DNA from: Gemmata massiliana
GTDB taxonomy: Bacteria > Planctomycetota > Planctomycetia > Gemmatales > Gemmataceae
Length of the DNA stretch: 64,000 nucleotides
Direction: 5' to 3'
Assembly (NCBI RefSeq): GCF_901538265.1
Contig: NZ_LR593886.1
Coordinates: forward strand, 2,046,001 to 2,110,000
Part shown: in pieces, positions 29,528 to 39,225 of the stretch
Position numbering within the stretch: the first letter of the stretch is position 1
Layout: every line of letters starts with the position of its first letter
Notes under the pieces: model-generated
Seen by the model: only the letters and a program-made list of their open reading frames with translations
Told to the model about the DNA's origin: nothing
Databases searched by the model: none
Position numbers and translations under genes: made by a program

Positions 29528-30243
29528 AGGAGCGTGTTCCTTCGGTGATGTGTCCGTCGGGATCGGGGCAGACAAAACCCCACGAAACAATAAGTGAACT
29601 TTTGAACCCTATCAAGCGCCGTTGCGGCAACTTGAACTGACGTGGCCCGGAAGACAGAGTAAACAACAGCGGGCCAGGTTCGGTGCGCGATTGAAATGAG
29701 AATGTCGTGATTTTTCGTCCGGGTGGTTCACGAAATGAAGGAACGCCGAACAGGGCACGGTAGAACAATTGCGCGATCGGCTTTCGCGCCACGAACGTCG
29801 GAGCGCCGCTGTAACGCAAGAAATGTTCTCGGGTTGTGTGCGAGTCGACTCGGTCGAAATTGGGAAGTCGCGTGATTGTTGCCGACACTTCGGTCATGTT
29901 CGGTGTAGTTAACACCGGGTTTAGCTCGCGCCCCGAGCGAGATACGAACTCGTGAACCACTATTTGAGAGCGGCGATTGCGAGTTTTGTGTCGGGATCGG
30001 GTGTCTGCCACCCGCGCAGCCGAAGGGCGGCGCGTGGACCGAACAGAACGGCTCAGCCCTTGATATCGGAGAGGTCCACGCGATCCCGGATGTCGGCTTT
30101 CTGCCCCAGGCCCTTGCGCATGGGATTGCCGACCAGGAGCGTATTGAGCCGTGCTCCGATGTCGCATTAGGTGAGCGGATCTACGCGAGTACGCTCACCC
30201 CCGGGCGGCTGAACTCCAACAGACCTGAGCTACGGACCGCCCG
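29528..30243. other. Upstream region of the giant surface protein
   Basis: No intact gene. On the minus strand 30053-30160 ends in a stop and reads 'LLVGNPMRKGLGQKADIRDR', probably the tail of a lost gene. The stretch 29884-29963 is a repeat junction listed separately. Confidence 0.45.
29884..29963 (+). repeat. Junction of the DUF2924-element end and the dispersed repeat (att-like)
   Basis: Positions 29884-29914 match the outer end of the DUF2924 element arm (49456-49486, complement) with about two mismatches, up to the shared core 'gttaaca' (29908-29914). To the right the sequence instead follows the dispersed repeat family ('ccgggtttagctcgcgcccc'), as found after the same core at 24983 and, complemented, at 55988. 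A swap exactly at a 7-bp shared core is what a recombinase attachment site or its scar would look like. Confidence 0.5.
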
Positions 30244-30900
30244 TTAGCGGACCCCCATGAGTTGGAAGAGCTTGCCCTCGAAATTGCTCTTCTTTGCGGG
30301 GCAGTTGCCCGCCTTCGTCTTAACCGCCAGGTCCTTATCGCGCAGCAGGTTGCAGATCTGGGCGATGTACTTGGGCGTCCAGTACAGGCGGTTGCCGAAC
30401 CAGACGTTGTTCAACTTGCCGATCTTGTTCAACGCGCCGCCGGCCTCGAGTACCCGCATCACGATGGTCGCACAGTTCTTGCGTAAGAATTGGTAGCCGG
30501 CTTTGGGCTTGTCACGAGTCTCGTGCCAGCAGGACCGCATGGCCGCCACGTTCAACCCGTACACGTCGTACACCACGTGCGGTTGGCCGCGTTCCGCCTT
30601 CACGTCCTTGTAGAGCCCGAGTTTCGGCTTGGCGCGGTCCCCCTCGAGCAGCCCCCCTCCTCCCTCGGGCCACCAGCTGACGTAATTGTCATTGTAGTGA
30701 ACGCCTGACAACCCAAAATCGCGCATCACTTCCGTCGGCATCACGTAGTCCGGAGACTTCGGGTTCAGGGCGAGCTCGAAGTTCTTCCCGACCTCGTAAT
30801 TGCCAATGTACATCGAGACGTGCCCGGCGTGTGCACCGCCGTCGTCGTCCTCGTGAGGGTACCAGATGAATACACGGGCGGTCGGGTTGCCTTGGGGCAT
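30244..30900 (-). CDS. Hypothetical protein, possibly papain-like
   Basis: A 218-residue intracellular-looking protein without signal peptide. Two short blocks stand out: 'AHAGHVSMYIGNYEVGKN' near residue 25, with His in a beta-strand context, and 'QFLRKNCATIVMRVLEAGGA' near residue 140, with Cys at a helix start. That His-then-Cys order and spacing resembles permuted papain-like (NlpC/YiiX-type) peptidases or amidases, but I do not recognise the family and the active site is a guess. The C-terminus is Lys-rich. It lies convergent to nothing obvious; the neighbouring WD40 kinase, 170 bp away, is on the same strand. Confidence 0.65.
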   Translation of the reverse strand: MPQGNPTARVFIWYPHEDDDGGAHAGHVSMYIGNYEVGKNFELALNPKSPDYVMPTEVMRDFGLSGVHYNDNYVSWWPEGGGGLLEGDRAKPKLGLYKDVKAERGQPHVVYDVYGLNVAAMRSCWHETRDKPKAGYQFLRKNCATIVMRVLEAGGALNKIGKLNNVWFGNRLYWTPKYIAQICNLLRDKDLAVKTKAGNCPAKKSNFEGKLFQLMGVR

Positions 30901-31071
30901 GGCGGCTCTCCGATTCGGGACCTGGGTGGTGGCGCGATCCGCGTTGCGGCGGCCGATGTGGCCCGTCGCTCACCCACCCATGCGCCATTTCCCCGGATGT
31001 GTCTCACGCCGCGCGAAAAAAATCGGGGAGGTCGTCCCCGATGTGGGAGTGGCGGGTTGTACGGCCGGTAC

Positions 31072-33309
31072 CTACTTGCGGACGTGACAGACTTCCGGCA
31101 GGTCCCAGATGTAAATGGTCTGATCGACCTCTCCACCCGTTGCTAGCTTGGTACCGTCCGGGGCAAAGGCCGCGGCCCATACGGTGCCCTGGTGGCCGTC
31201 CAGGGTGGCCACTTCCGTCAAGTCGGCGGCCGAGAAGACGCGAGCCAGCCCGTTCTCCCCGATGGCGGCGACGAACCGGCCGTCGGCCGAGACGGTCAGC
31301 CCGTCGATGTGCCCCTTGGGGGACCGCCAGTGCTTCCGCTCCTGCCCGGACGGGGCGCACAGGTACACTCGGCCCTCTCCGTGGTTCCAACCCACGAAGC
31401 CGCTGTCCGGAAGGAACGTCGGACACATTCCGTCCGGCAGCTTCGCCGCGGTCGCAACCGGAACCCCCGTCGTGACGTCCCACACCTTGGTTTCTCCGCT
31501 CCCGCCAGCGGCGACCCACCGCCCGTCCGGGGAGATCGACAGCCCGCGAACGAATTCGGGGGCGGCCTCCCCGACCAACACCCGCTCGTCTCCGGTCGCC
31601 GCGTCCACCAGATACAGTTTCTTGTCCCACCCGCCGCAGATCAGGGTTCGCCCGTTCGGCGAGTAGGCCACGTCCCACATTCCGGAGGTCGCGCGCTTGC
31701 CCAGTTCCGCCTCGCGCACAGCGGTCGCCACGTTCCAGATCCGGACCCGGAAGTCGTCTTCCCCGCTGGTGACCGATGCCAGCCGCCCGCCGCCCGGGGC
31801 GAACGCGAGCGCGGACACCTCGCCGGGGTGCCCCTTCAGCGGGCCGCGGTGCGCCCAGCTGACGGTATCCCACAGATAAATGAGGTGGTCGGCCCCGCCC
31901 GATGCTAGCAACGTGCCGTCGGGCGAGAACGCGAGGGCCCGCACCCCCGCGGTGTGCCCCTTGAGTGCGTGCTTGGGCCTCAGCGTGACCGGACCCGTGA
32001 GGGATGGCGGAACGGCCGTCGCGGGTTGCTGCGGAACGGGACCATCGCCCTTCGTAGTGTCACGGCCACCGGACCCGTTCTTCGCGGCGATCCACGCGGT
32101 CGCGGCCGTGGCGACCAATAGCCCCGCGAGCGCCGCCCAGCGGAGCCACGGCCGCTTCCCGGAGGCTCGTGCTCGCTCGAGCGCCTGGGCCGGACCGAAT
32201 ACGTCCGTCTCCGCCACGGTGACCGACGACCCGGGGCCGGATTGGACCTCAGCCAGTCGTCGACCCAGCGTCACGGCGACCTCGGCCGCGGTTTGGAACC
32301 GGTCGGCCGGGTTCTTGGCGAGCAGACGGGTGGTGATCGCCTCCAGCCAGTCCGGGGTCGCGGGGGCGCTCTCCCGGATCGGCGGTGGCTTCTCCGCCAG
32401 AAGGCGCTGGAACACCGCCGCCATCGAGCCGCCCGTGAACGGGCCGTGCCCCGTCGCCATTGCGTACAGAACGCTGCCCAGGCTGAACAGGTCGCTGCGG
32501 TGGTCGACCTTCTCGCCCGCGGCCTGTTCCGGGGACATGTACGCCGGGGTGCCGGCGATGATCCCGGGCCCCGTGGTGCTGGCGTCGTCGCCCGCCCGGG
32601 CCAGCCCGAAGTCGGTGATCTTGACCCGCTCGATGCCGTTCTCCAGGAGAATGTTCGCCGGCTTGATGTCCCGGTGGACGAGCCCGTGCTTGTGCGCGGC
32701 CGCCAGCCCCTCGGCGATCTGCACTCCGATCCGCAAGGCCTCGCGCAGCGGGAGCGCCCCGGTTCGATCGATCTTCTGTTGGAGGGTCTTGCCCTCGACG
32801 AACTGCATCACGAGGTACGGGACCGGGCCGGCGTCCTCGACCGCGTGGATGCCGATCACGTTCTCGTGCGTGACGGCGGCAGCGGCCCGCGCCTCCCGGA
32901 CGAACCGGCGGCGCGCGGACGCGCTGCCGGCAAAGGCCGGGGCGAGCACCTTGACGGCTACGACCCGGTGCAGCTTCTCGTCGAACGCCCGCAGTACGAT
33001 CCCCATCCCGCCCCAGCCGGCGACCTCCAGCACCTCGTAGTGCCCCAGCCGGCCGAGGGCGCCCGGCCGGGAGGTCGGCCCCAGGAAGTCGAGCGGCACC
33101 GTGTCGCCGGCGCCGGACAGGTGCTCCACAGCCGGCCGGTCGAGGAGGGGGTCGGGCCGGTCGTGGGCGCGGAGCATGGCCTCGACCCGCCGGCGGAGCC
33201 CGGCGTCACCGGCGCAAGCCGTTTCCAGGTAGGCCGCCCGCTCGGCGGGCGTGTCCTTCTCCAGCGCGGCCAAGAAGACGTCTTTGGCCGCGTTCGCCTC
33301 TGCGGGCAT
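31072..33309 (-). CDS. Ser/Thr protein kinase with WD40 repeat tail
   Basis: A 745-residue protein. Kinase domain at about residues 88-350: 'VAGWGGMGIVLRAFDE', Lys in 'VVAVKVLAP', 'LVHRDIKPANILLENG', 'KITDFGLAR' and 'AGTPAYMSPEQ' are intact. A membrane helix at about residues 390-410 ('LRWAALAGLLVATAATAWIA') is followed by a WD40 propeller ('[20 protein letters not shown]', 'GTVWAAAFAPDGTKLATGG'). The sigma factor gene is 73 bp upstream on the same strand, so the two are almost certainly one operon. The kinase is the probable sensor and the sigma factor the output. Confidence 0.92.
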   Translation of the reverse strand: MPAEANAAKDVFLAALEKDTPAERAAYLETACAGDAGLRRRVEAMLRAHDRPDPLLDRPAVEHLSGAGDTVPLDFLGPTSRPGALGRLGHYEVLEVAGWGGMGIVLRAFDEKLHRVVAVKVLAPAFAGSASARRRFVREARAAAAVTHENVIGIHAVEDAGPVPYLVMQFVEGKTLQQKIDRTGALPLREALRIGVQIAEGLAAAHKHGLVHRDIKPANILLENGIERVKITDFGLARAGDDASTTGPGIIAGTPAYMSPEQAAGEKVDHRSDLFSLGSVLYAMATGHGPFTGGSMAAVFQRLLAEKPPPIRESAPATPDWLEAITTRLLAKNPADRFQTAAEVAVTLGRRLAEVQSGPGSSVTVAETDVFGPAQALERARASGKRPWLRWAALAGLLVATAATAWIAAKNGSGGRDTTKGDGPVPQQPATAVPPSLTGPVTLRPKHALKGHTAGVRALAFSPDGTLLASGGADHLIYLWDTVSWAHRGPLKGHPGEVSALAFAPGGGRLASVTSGEDDFRVRIWNVATAVREAELGKRATSGMWDVAYSPNGRTLICGGWDKKLYLVDAATGDERVLVGEAAPEFVRGLSISPDGRWVAAGGSGETKVWDVTTGVPVATAAKLPDGMCPTFLPDSGFVGWNHGEGRVYLCAPSGQERKHWRSPKGHIDGLTVSADGRFVAAIGENGLARVFSAADLTEVATLDGHQGTVWAAAFAPDGTKLATGGEVDQTIYIWDLPEVCHVRK

Positions 33310-33382
33310 GTGATCCCCCGGGTGGTGTCCGCCCCCAATGCGCCGGACGCCCTCGAAGTGTCTCAGGAAATCCGGGCAGCCG

Positions 33383-33946
33383 TTACCCCGTGGGCTCGTC
33401 CCCGCCGCCCATCGCGCACCGGAGCCAGGACCGGGCGTAGGTCCACTGGCGGTAGGCGGTGGCTCGGGACACGCCGAGCACCTCGGCGGCCCGTTCGACC
33501 GAGAGCCCGGCGAAGAAGTGGAGCTGCACCACCCGCGCCGCTTCGGGGTCTTCGGCGGTCAGCCGGGTGAGGGCCTCGTCCAGGGCGAGGATCTCGTCGG
33601 CCGGCGGCCCGACCGTCACCTCGAAGTCATCGAGGTCCACACGGCGCTGATCGCCGCCGCGCTTGACCCGGCCCTTCCGCCGGGCGCTCTCGACGAGGAT
33701 CCGGCGCATGGCCTCGGCGGCGGCGGCGAAGAAGTGCCCGCGGCCCTCGAACTGCTGGTCGCCGACCAGCCGCAGGTACGCCTCGTGGACCAGCGCTGTG
33801 GGCTGGAGGGTGTGGCCCGGACTCTCCCGGGCCAGCCGGGCGGCGGCGAGTACCCGCAGTTCGGCGTAGACGAGCGGGAGCAGGTCGGCAGCGGCTCGGC
33901 GGTCGCCAGAGGCTGCGGCGTCGAGGAGGCGAGTCATCTCGGACAT
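33383..33946 (-). CDS. ECF-type RNA polymerase sigma factor
   Basis: A 187-residue sigma factor of the same planctomycete ECF type as those at 19.3 and 49.9 kb. Region 2: 'LLPLVYAELRVLAAARLARE' and 'PTALVHEAYLRLVGDQ'; region 4 near the end: 'EDPEAARVVQLHFFAGLSVE' and the helix-turn-helix 'VERAAEVLGVSRATAYRQWT'. It directs core RNA polymerase to an unknown regulon. First gene of the operon with the WD40 kinase. Confidence 0.92.
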   Translation of the reverse strand: MSEMTRLLDAAASGDRRAAADLLPLVYAELRVLAAARLARESPGHTLQPTALVHEAYLRLVGDQQFEGRGHFFAAAAEAMRRILVESARRKGRVKRGGDQRRVDLDDFEVTVGPPADEILALDEALTRLTAEDPEAARVVQLHFFAGLSVERAAEVLGVSRATAYRQWTYARSWLRCAMGGGDEPTG

Positions 33947-34168
33947 CCCTACCGAGTTTACCGCCGGTGAGCAACGGGGCCATCCGAAAAAAGGCTCCGG
34001 GGAGCGATTCGGTGCTCACGCCATCGGTCGACGAACCGCGAGTCCGGATCGAATCGGCCGCATCGACACGCGAGCACCCCGTCTGCATCGTAGTATCGGG
34101 CGCGGTTACGGGACTTCGGGGCGAAGATTCAGACAGTGATTTCGCTCAGTTCGGCGAAATCGATCACT

Positions 34169-34637
34169 TTCGGTTGACACCGAGAGTGTGGATCGCGGGC
34201 GCCGGTCGATCAACACCTCGATCGCACTTCACTGAACACTTCGTTCCGGTTCGGTGTAATTAACAGGTAGAGACTTTCCGTCTGTTCTCCCGCCAGCCCA
34301 CCGGTCGCGACGCGAAGGGTGCTGGGGCCAACCACCCGGTGCCCCGATGCCGTCCACTCGCGATCCGTCCACACTCACACCGACCGAGCGCGCTGCCGAA
34401 CTCGCGCGCCTGCTCGCCACCGGGCTCGTGCGCCTCGGCTCGGAACTCCTCGCGCCGCCCACCGCACCACCTCCGACCTCAGAAAAACCAGCCGAATCGT
34501 CCCGAATGGACTTGCTGTGGTGCCCGAAAAGAGCGTCACTGGGAGCGCCGGTTAACACCGCCGAGGGCACGATTCCACAGGTTTTTCGAGGAGAATGCGG
34601 GTGCAGATCAACGTCACCAGAGAACTCGCCGCGCTCG
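34169..34637 (+). repeat. Truncated third copy of the DUF2924-element arm
   Basis: From 'ttcggttgacaccgag' (34169) to the first 13 or so codons of DUF2924 (34637) this matches the arms at 37335-38195 and 48651-49552. It includes a frame-broken copy of the small ORF (ATG 34347) and the ribosome site and GTG start of DUF2924 (about 34602). Homology ends abruptly after 'gaactcgccgcgctcg'; DUF2924 is not completed. It matches the 49.5-kb arm further outward than the 37.3-kb arm does. Confidence 0.8.
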
Positions 34638-34749
34638 CGGCTCCTCGGACCGGACTCGGCAGTACGCAGTCGGTTCGTGCAAGCATATGTCCGTCCGTGC
34701 TCCCTCCCCGCGCCGCGTTCGGGACCGAATCGCCCAGCGGGCCCGGAAC

Positions 34750-34769
34750 AAGAAATGTTCACATTTCTT
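34750..34769. promoter_or_regulatory. Palindrome, candidate operator upstream of DUF1559
   Basis: 'aagaaatgt' (34750-34758) and 'acatttctt' (34761-34769) form a perfect 9-bp inverted repeat around 'tc'. The short centre and AT-rich arms in a GC-rich genome suit a dimeric repressor site better than a terminator. It lies about 145 bp upstream of the DUF1559 start. Confidence 0.35.
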
Positions 34770-34912
34770 CTTGCGTGCGCGCCGGGCGCGTCGTGATACT
34801 GTGACCGCGAGGTGCCCCGCTCCCACCCACGCCCCGGGAGCTACTCACGCCACCCGGTCCCAGTGGACCGCCCGCCCGCGAAGCCAGCGCCCCATCCCTC
34901 GGGAGTTCGCGT

Positions 34913-35818
<906 letters not shown>

Positions 35819-35871
35819 GCTCCCGCGGCAGGGCACACCGGCCCTGCCCGTCCCACTCATCACGGACCGCT

Positions 35872-36323
35872 ATGAACCTCGCTCTCCGGGCGCTCTGGGC
35901 CCTCCTCTTCTGTGTGCTGTCAACCGGGTGCTCGGACCGTCCCAAGATGGCCCGGGTCAAGGGGACCGTGACCCTCGACGGCAAACCCCTGCGTGCGGGA
36001 ACCGTGACCTTCGAGATGAAGGGAACGCGCCCGGGACCGCGAAGATCGTTAACGGCGAGCTCACCGATGTTTCGACCTTCGATCTGGGGGACGGGGTTCC
36101 GGTCGGCTCGCACCGGGTGGCGATCGCCGCGAGCGAGGACGCGGCCGCGGCGGTCACGGGAAACCCGGGTGAGGCGAAGCAGCCCAAGGGCAACTACATG
36201 GTCGGCAAGTCGCTGATCCCGACCGCGTACAACGACCCGAGCACCTCCGGGCTGACGGCCGAGATCAAGTCCGGCGAGAACACGGTCGAGTTCAAGCTGT
36301 TCTCGACGGGGCCCAAGCCCTGA
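35872..36323 (+). pseudogene. Small lipoprotein paired with DUF1559, one frameshift
   Basis: ATG 35872 begins a signal peptide with lipobox 'LSTGC', then 'MARVKGTVTLDGKPLRAGTV' of a carboxypeptidase-regulatory-like beta-sandwich. The frame breaks at about 36025, where GGG stands and GGGG would keep frame, and resumes as 'TAKIVNGELTDVSTFDLGDG', ending normally ('KSGENTVEFKLFSTGPKP') at 36323. With one base restored it is a complete protein of about 150 residues, so it may well be intact in the organism. Same gene pair as 8963/9942. Confidence 0.75.
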
Positions 36324-36476
36324 TCGACGACACGATTTCGGTTGCCGACACAGATACCAACGGACGATCTGCTCGATGCGCTGTCGCTTGGGGTGGGTCG
36401 CGCACCCGTCGAGGGGGAAGCGGGCCGCACGCGCGCGGGTGCCGGACACGTTGCGTGCCTGAAGTTGCCTCTCCGA

Positions 36477-37151
36477 TTATGCCTTTCCGAGGCACGCATC
36501 GACGACCCAGCACCCGCGCGTGTGCGGCCCTGGTTCCCGGCCGTGCGTTAGGATCACGTCGCTGGTGCACCCGGCGTCTTGCAAAGCGTCCGCCAGGATC
36601 GGCATGGGGGTGAAATCGCGACTGTCGTACATCTGACGGGCCAAACCGGTGACTGCGGACGTAAGCCAGTTGGGGTCGAAGGGCACGGGGCGGAACGGGT
36701 TCCCGAAGATGTCGCGGAGCAGGCCGAGTTGGATCGCTTCTTCCGCGGCGCGGGTGCGCACGCCCGCCTGGCTAATTGCCTCCGCGGCCCGTGTCGCGGC
36801 CAAGCGGAAGTAGATCTTGGCGGTGCCGTGGGCCGCTGTTGCCACCGCCACGGCGGCCCACCCGTCCGGCTCCCACTTGTACGGCGTCTGCCCCAGGTCG
36901 TTCAGTGCATCACTCGCGGCCGCTCGGGCGCCGTCCAGAGCCGTCCGCGCGGCCGTTCCGTCGGCGAACCGCTCGGCCACCTCAACCGCCGCCAGGCTCC
37001 GCTCGTCGGTTAACAGGGTTCCGAGCCGGCGGCAGCACGCACAGCCGAACAGCCGCATCTTCCGTGCGTTCTGTCGCTTCTGTACGACCTCACACACGGT
37101 GCCCCAAGTGTTCGCAGCGAGCCACTGGCTCTCGGTGATCGGTACTTTCAT
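36477..37151 (-). CDS. Hypothetical planctomycete protein with 'RGCWVVD' C-terminus
   Basis: A 224-residue Ala-rich helical protein. N-terminus 'MKVPITESQWLAANTWGTVC' and 'KMRLFGCACCRRLGTLL' with clustered Cys; middle rich in Ala/Arg; C-terminus 'LLRDIFGNPFRPVPFDPNWL', 'YDSRDFTPMPILADALQDAG' and 'RGCWVVDACLGKA'. I have a general recollection of many paralogues with these C-terminal blocks in Gemmata-like genomes, but know no function. It has no signal peptide. It lies between the lipoprotein and the mobile element's left arm. Confidence 0.75.
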   Translation of the reverse strand: MKVPITESQWLAANTWGTVCEVVQKRQNARKMRLFGCACCRRLGTLLTDERSLAAVEVAERFADGTAARTALDGARAAASDALNDLGQTPYKWEPDGWAAVAVATAAHGTAKIYFRLAATRAAEAISQAGVRTRAAEEAIQLGLLRDIFGNPFRPVPFDPNWLTSAVTGLARQMYDSRDFTPMPILADALQDAGCTSDVILTHGREPGPHTRGCWVVDACLGKA

Positions 37152-37460
37152 CCTGGTCTCCGAGCTTCTCCCACTCTCGGGTCGGGCCCAAACATTGATT
37201 CGGGCTATAAACCCGGCGTGCCGTCATTGCACTCCTAATCCCTGTCAAAGACGGGCCAGTTCACCAAAATTCCGCGGCCCAGATAAAGGGCCGTTCTCAA
37301 CAAATACTCAGACGGACCTAGTATCACATTTCGTCGATCGCACTTCTCCCGACACTTCGTCTCGGTTCGGTGTAATTAACAGGTAGAGACTTTTTCTGTT
37401 CTCCCGCCAGCCCACCGGTCGCGACGCGAAGGGCGCTGGGGCCAACCACCCGGTGCCCCG

Positions 37461-37670
37461 ATGCCGTCCACACGCGATCCGTCCACACTCACACCGACCG
37501 AGCGCGCTGCCGAACTCGCGCGCCTGCTCGCCACCGGGCTCGTGCGCCTCGGCTCGGAACTCCTCGCGCCGCCCACCGCACCACCTCCGACCTCAGAAAA
37601 ACCAGCCGAATCGTCCCCGAATGGACTTGCTGTGACGCTCGAAAAGAGTGTCACTGGGACCGCCGGTTAA
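37461..37670 (+). CDS. Small ORF preceding DUF2924
   Basis: A 69-residue protein, 'MPSTRDPSTLTPTERAAELA' to 'VTLEKSVTGTAG'. The arm at 49 kb encodes a 65-residue relative that keeps the start, the 'ATGLxRLGSxLLAPP' core and the 'KSVTGTAG' end, with differences spread between them. Conservation of the frame despite DNA drift supports a real protein, probably a short helical DNA- or protein-binding factor. It ends 45 bp before DUF2924. Confidence 0.6.
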   Translation: MPSTRDPSTLTPTERAAELARLLATGLVRLGSELLAPPTAPPPTSEKPAESSPNGLAVTLEKSVTGTAG

Positions 37671-37715
37671 CACCGCCGAGGGCACGATTTCACAGGCTTT
37701 TCGAGGAGGATGCGG

Positions 37716-38195
37716 GTGCAGATCAACGTCACCAGGGAACTCGCCGCGCTCGTGCGCCTCACGATCGCCGAGTTGCGCGCCCGGTACGCCGAGGTGTTCG
37801 GGGAGCCGACCACGACCGGGAACCGCACGTGGCTCGCGTGGCGCATCCAGGTGCTCGCCGAGGGCGACCTCTCGCAACGCGCGCGTAGCCGAGCCGCGGA
37901 ACTGGCCCGGGACGCGGACATCCGACGGATCCCGCCCAAGGGAAGTACCGCCATCGCCGGGCCCGTGCACACGGGCACTGTGACCAAGGAAGCGAGCGAC
38001 GCGCGCCTGCCCCCACCCGGAAGCGTGATTACTCGCGCGTACAAGGGTGCCACGATCCACGTGAAGGTGCTCACGACCGGGTTCGGGTACGACGCGCGCA
38101 CGTTCCCCTCGCTCAGCGCCGTGGCCGAGGCCGTCACCGGTACCCACGGCAACGGGTTCCACTTCTTCAAGCTCAACAAGGCAGGTGCCGCGTGA
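37716..38195 (+). CDS. DUF2924 protein (recombinase-associated), left-arm copy
   Basis: A 159-residue DUF2924 protein. The start is GTG 37716, spaced correctly after GAGGAGG; the ATG at 37710 overlaps that site, and in the other arm it is ATA, so GTG must be used. Motifs: 'ELRARYAEVFGEPTTTGNRT' and the C-terminal 'GATIHVKVLTTGFGYD' and 'HGNGFHFFKL'. DUF2924 genes typically sit beside large serine recombinases in phages and integrative elements and may help the recombinase choose direction or bind att DNA; this is not proven. Here there is no adjacent recombinase; the next gene starts 7 bp downstream. Confidence 0.85.
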   Translation: MQINVTRELAALVRLTIAELRARYAEVFGEPTTTGNRTWLAWRIQVLAEGDLSQRARSRAAELARDADIRRIPPKGSTAIAGPVHTGTVTKEASDARLPPPGSVITRAYKGATIHVKVLTTGFGYDARTFPSLSAVAEAVTGTHGNGFHFFKLNKAGAA

Positions 38196-38201
38196 CACAT
38201 T

Positions 38202-38844
38202 GTGCGTCCCATTCCCCAGCCCCCCGCACCAGTTTCCCTCGACGACGCCACGCGCGCCCTGATTCGCGTCAAGGCCCGACAGCTCGCGCACCGGTTCCGG
38301 CTCCCACCCACCGACGTACCGGACCTCGAACAGGACCTCGCGCTGCACGTGTGGTCCCGACTGGACCATTTCGACCCGAACCGCCAAGCGGACCACGGGG
38401 TGTTCATCCGCATGCTCGTGGGGCACGCCGCGGCCACCGCGTTCCGCACCCGGGTGCGGCGCACCCGACACGCGCCCCGGTCCCTCGACGCGCTGCTCCG
38501 GGCCGCCCGGTGCCCCAACGGCCCGGACGAGCCTGCGGACCCGAGATCCGGTCCCGGAGTCGAGGACGCGCGCCCTGTCCCTGGACGTTGCGGCCGTGCT
38601 GGCCGCACTGCCGGGTCCGCTCCGGCGCGTGGCCGAGGCCCTCAAGACCCGGTCCGTGGCCGCCGCCGCGCGCCACCTGGGGCTGTCCCGAACGGCCCTG
38701 TACCGGCGCCTCGGGTCCTTGCGCGAGGCGTTCGCGGGGGCCGGGCTGGAAATATTTTGTGCGCCCCGCGCGGACACTCGGCGCGCGCCCGGGGTAGTTC
38801 TTCAGGGGAAGGCCACCACCGCGAGGACGAGCGATGTCGAGTGA
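38202..38844 (+). pseudogene. Sigma-like regulator of the mobile element, one frameshift
   Basis: The N-terminal half has sigma-70 region-2 character: 'DDATRALIRVKARQLAHRF', 'TDVPDLEQDLALHVWSRLDH' and 'FIRMLVGHAAATAFRTRVRR'. After a frame break at about 38570, where a GC pair appears lost from a GC run, the second half has a region-4-like helix-turn-helix ('SVAAAARHLGLSRTALYRRL'). Restored, it would be about 210 residues. It probably drives expression of the replication genes downstream. Starts 7 bp after DUF2924. Confidence 0.65.
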
Positions 38845-39145
38845 CGCGTACCGGTACCACTTCCAATCCGAGATCCCGGCCGCCGAGGTCGAGGCCACTC
38901 TGGTCCTCTCGATCCTCGGGGCCGAAGCGCTCCACGGCGAGGCCCAAACCCGGCTCGACGCGGGACACGCGTTCGACCCCAAGAAACGTGTCGTGGTGAT
39001 CGACGCGGGCACCGCGGTGGGACGAGACCTGAACCGGCTGTTCCTCGGGTTCATGACCCGCGAGTTCGGACCCGGCAGCTTCCGCGTCGAGCGCGTCACA
39101 CACGAGCCGGGCCCGCACCCGCGGGCCGAAGCGGTAACCACGTAA
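38834..39145 (+). CDS. Small conserved element protein
   Basis: A 103-residue protein overlapping the sigma-like gene by 11 bp. It reads 'YRYHFQSEIPAAEVEATLVL', 'AEALHGEAQTRLDAGHAFDP' and 'RVVVIDAGTAVGRDLNRLFL'. The pattern of conserved acidic and His residues suggests a structured small domain. I believe relatives occur beside replication genes of planctomycete elements, but no function is known to me. Confidence 0.7.
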   Translation: MSSDAYRYHFQSEIPAAEVEATLVLSILGAEALHGEAQTRLDAGHAFDPKKRVVVIDAGTAVGRDLNRLFLGFMTREFGPGSFRVERVTHEPGPHPRAEAVTT

Positions 39146-39225
39146 CCACTTACACAACGCGGCGCACCCGAAGCGACCTGCCACCGGCGGGGCCGGGGAC
39201 GGTGCGCGCATGGAGGAACGTTCCC

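Larger units (their letters stand above)
37335..38195 (+). repeat. Left inverted arm of the mobile element
   Basis: About 860 bp repeated in inverted orientation at 48651-49502. It carries the small ORF (37461-37670) and DUF2924 (37716-38195); matching ends exactly at the DUF2924 stop. DUF2924 is identical at protein level in both arms, while the small ORF and the outer 350 bp have drifted, so the inner part may be kept alike by gene conversion or is a recent copy. At this arm a sigma-like gene follows DUF2924 where the other arm has the recombinase. Confidence 0.85.
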
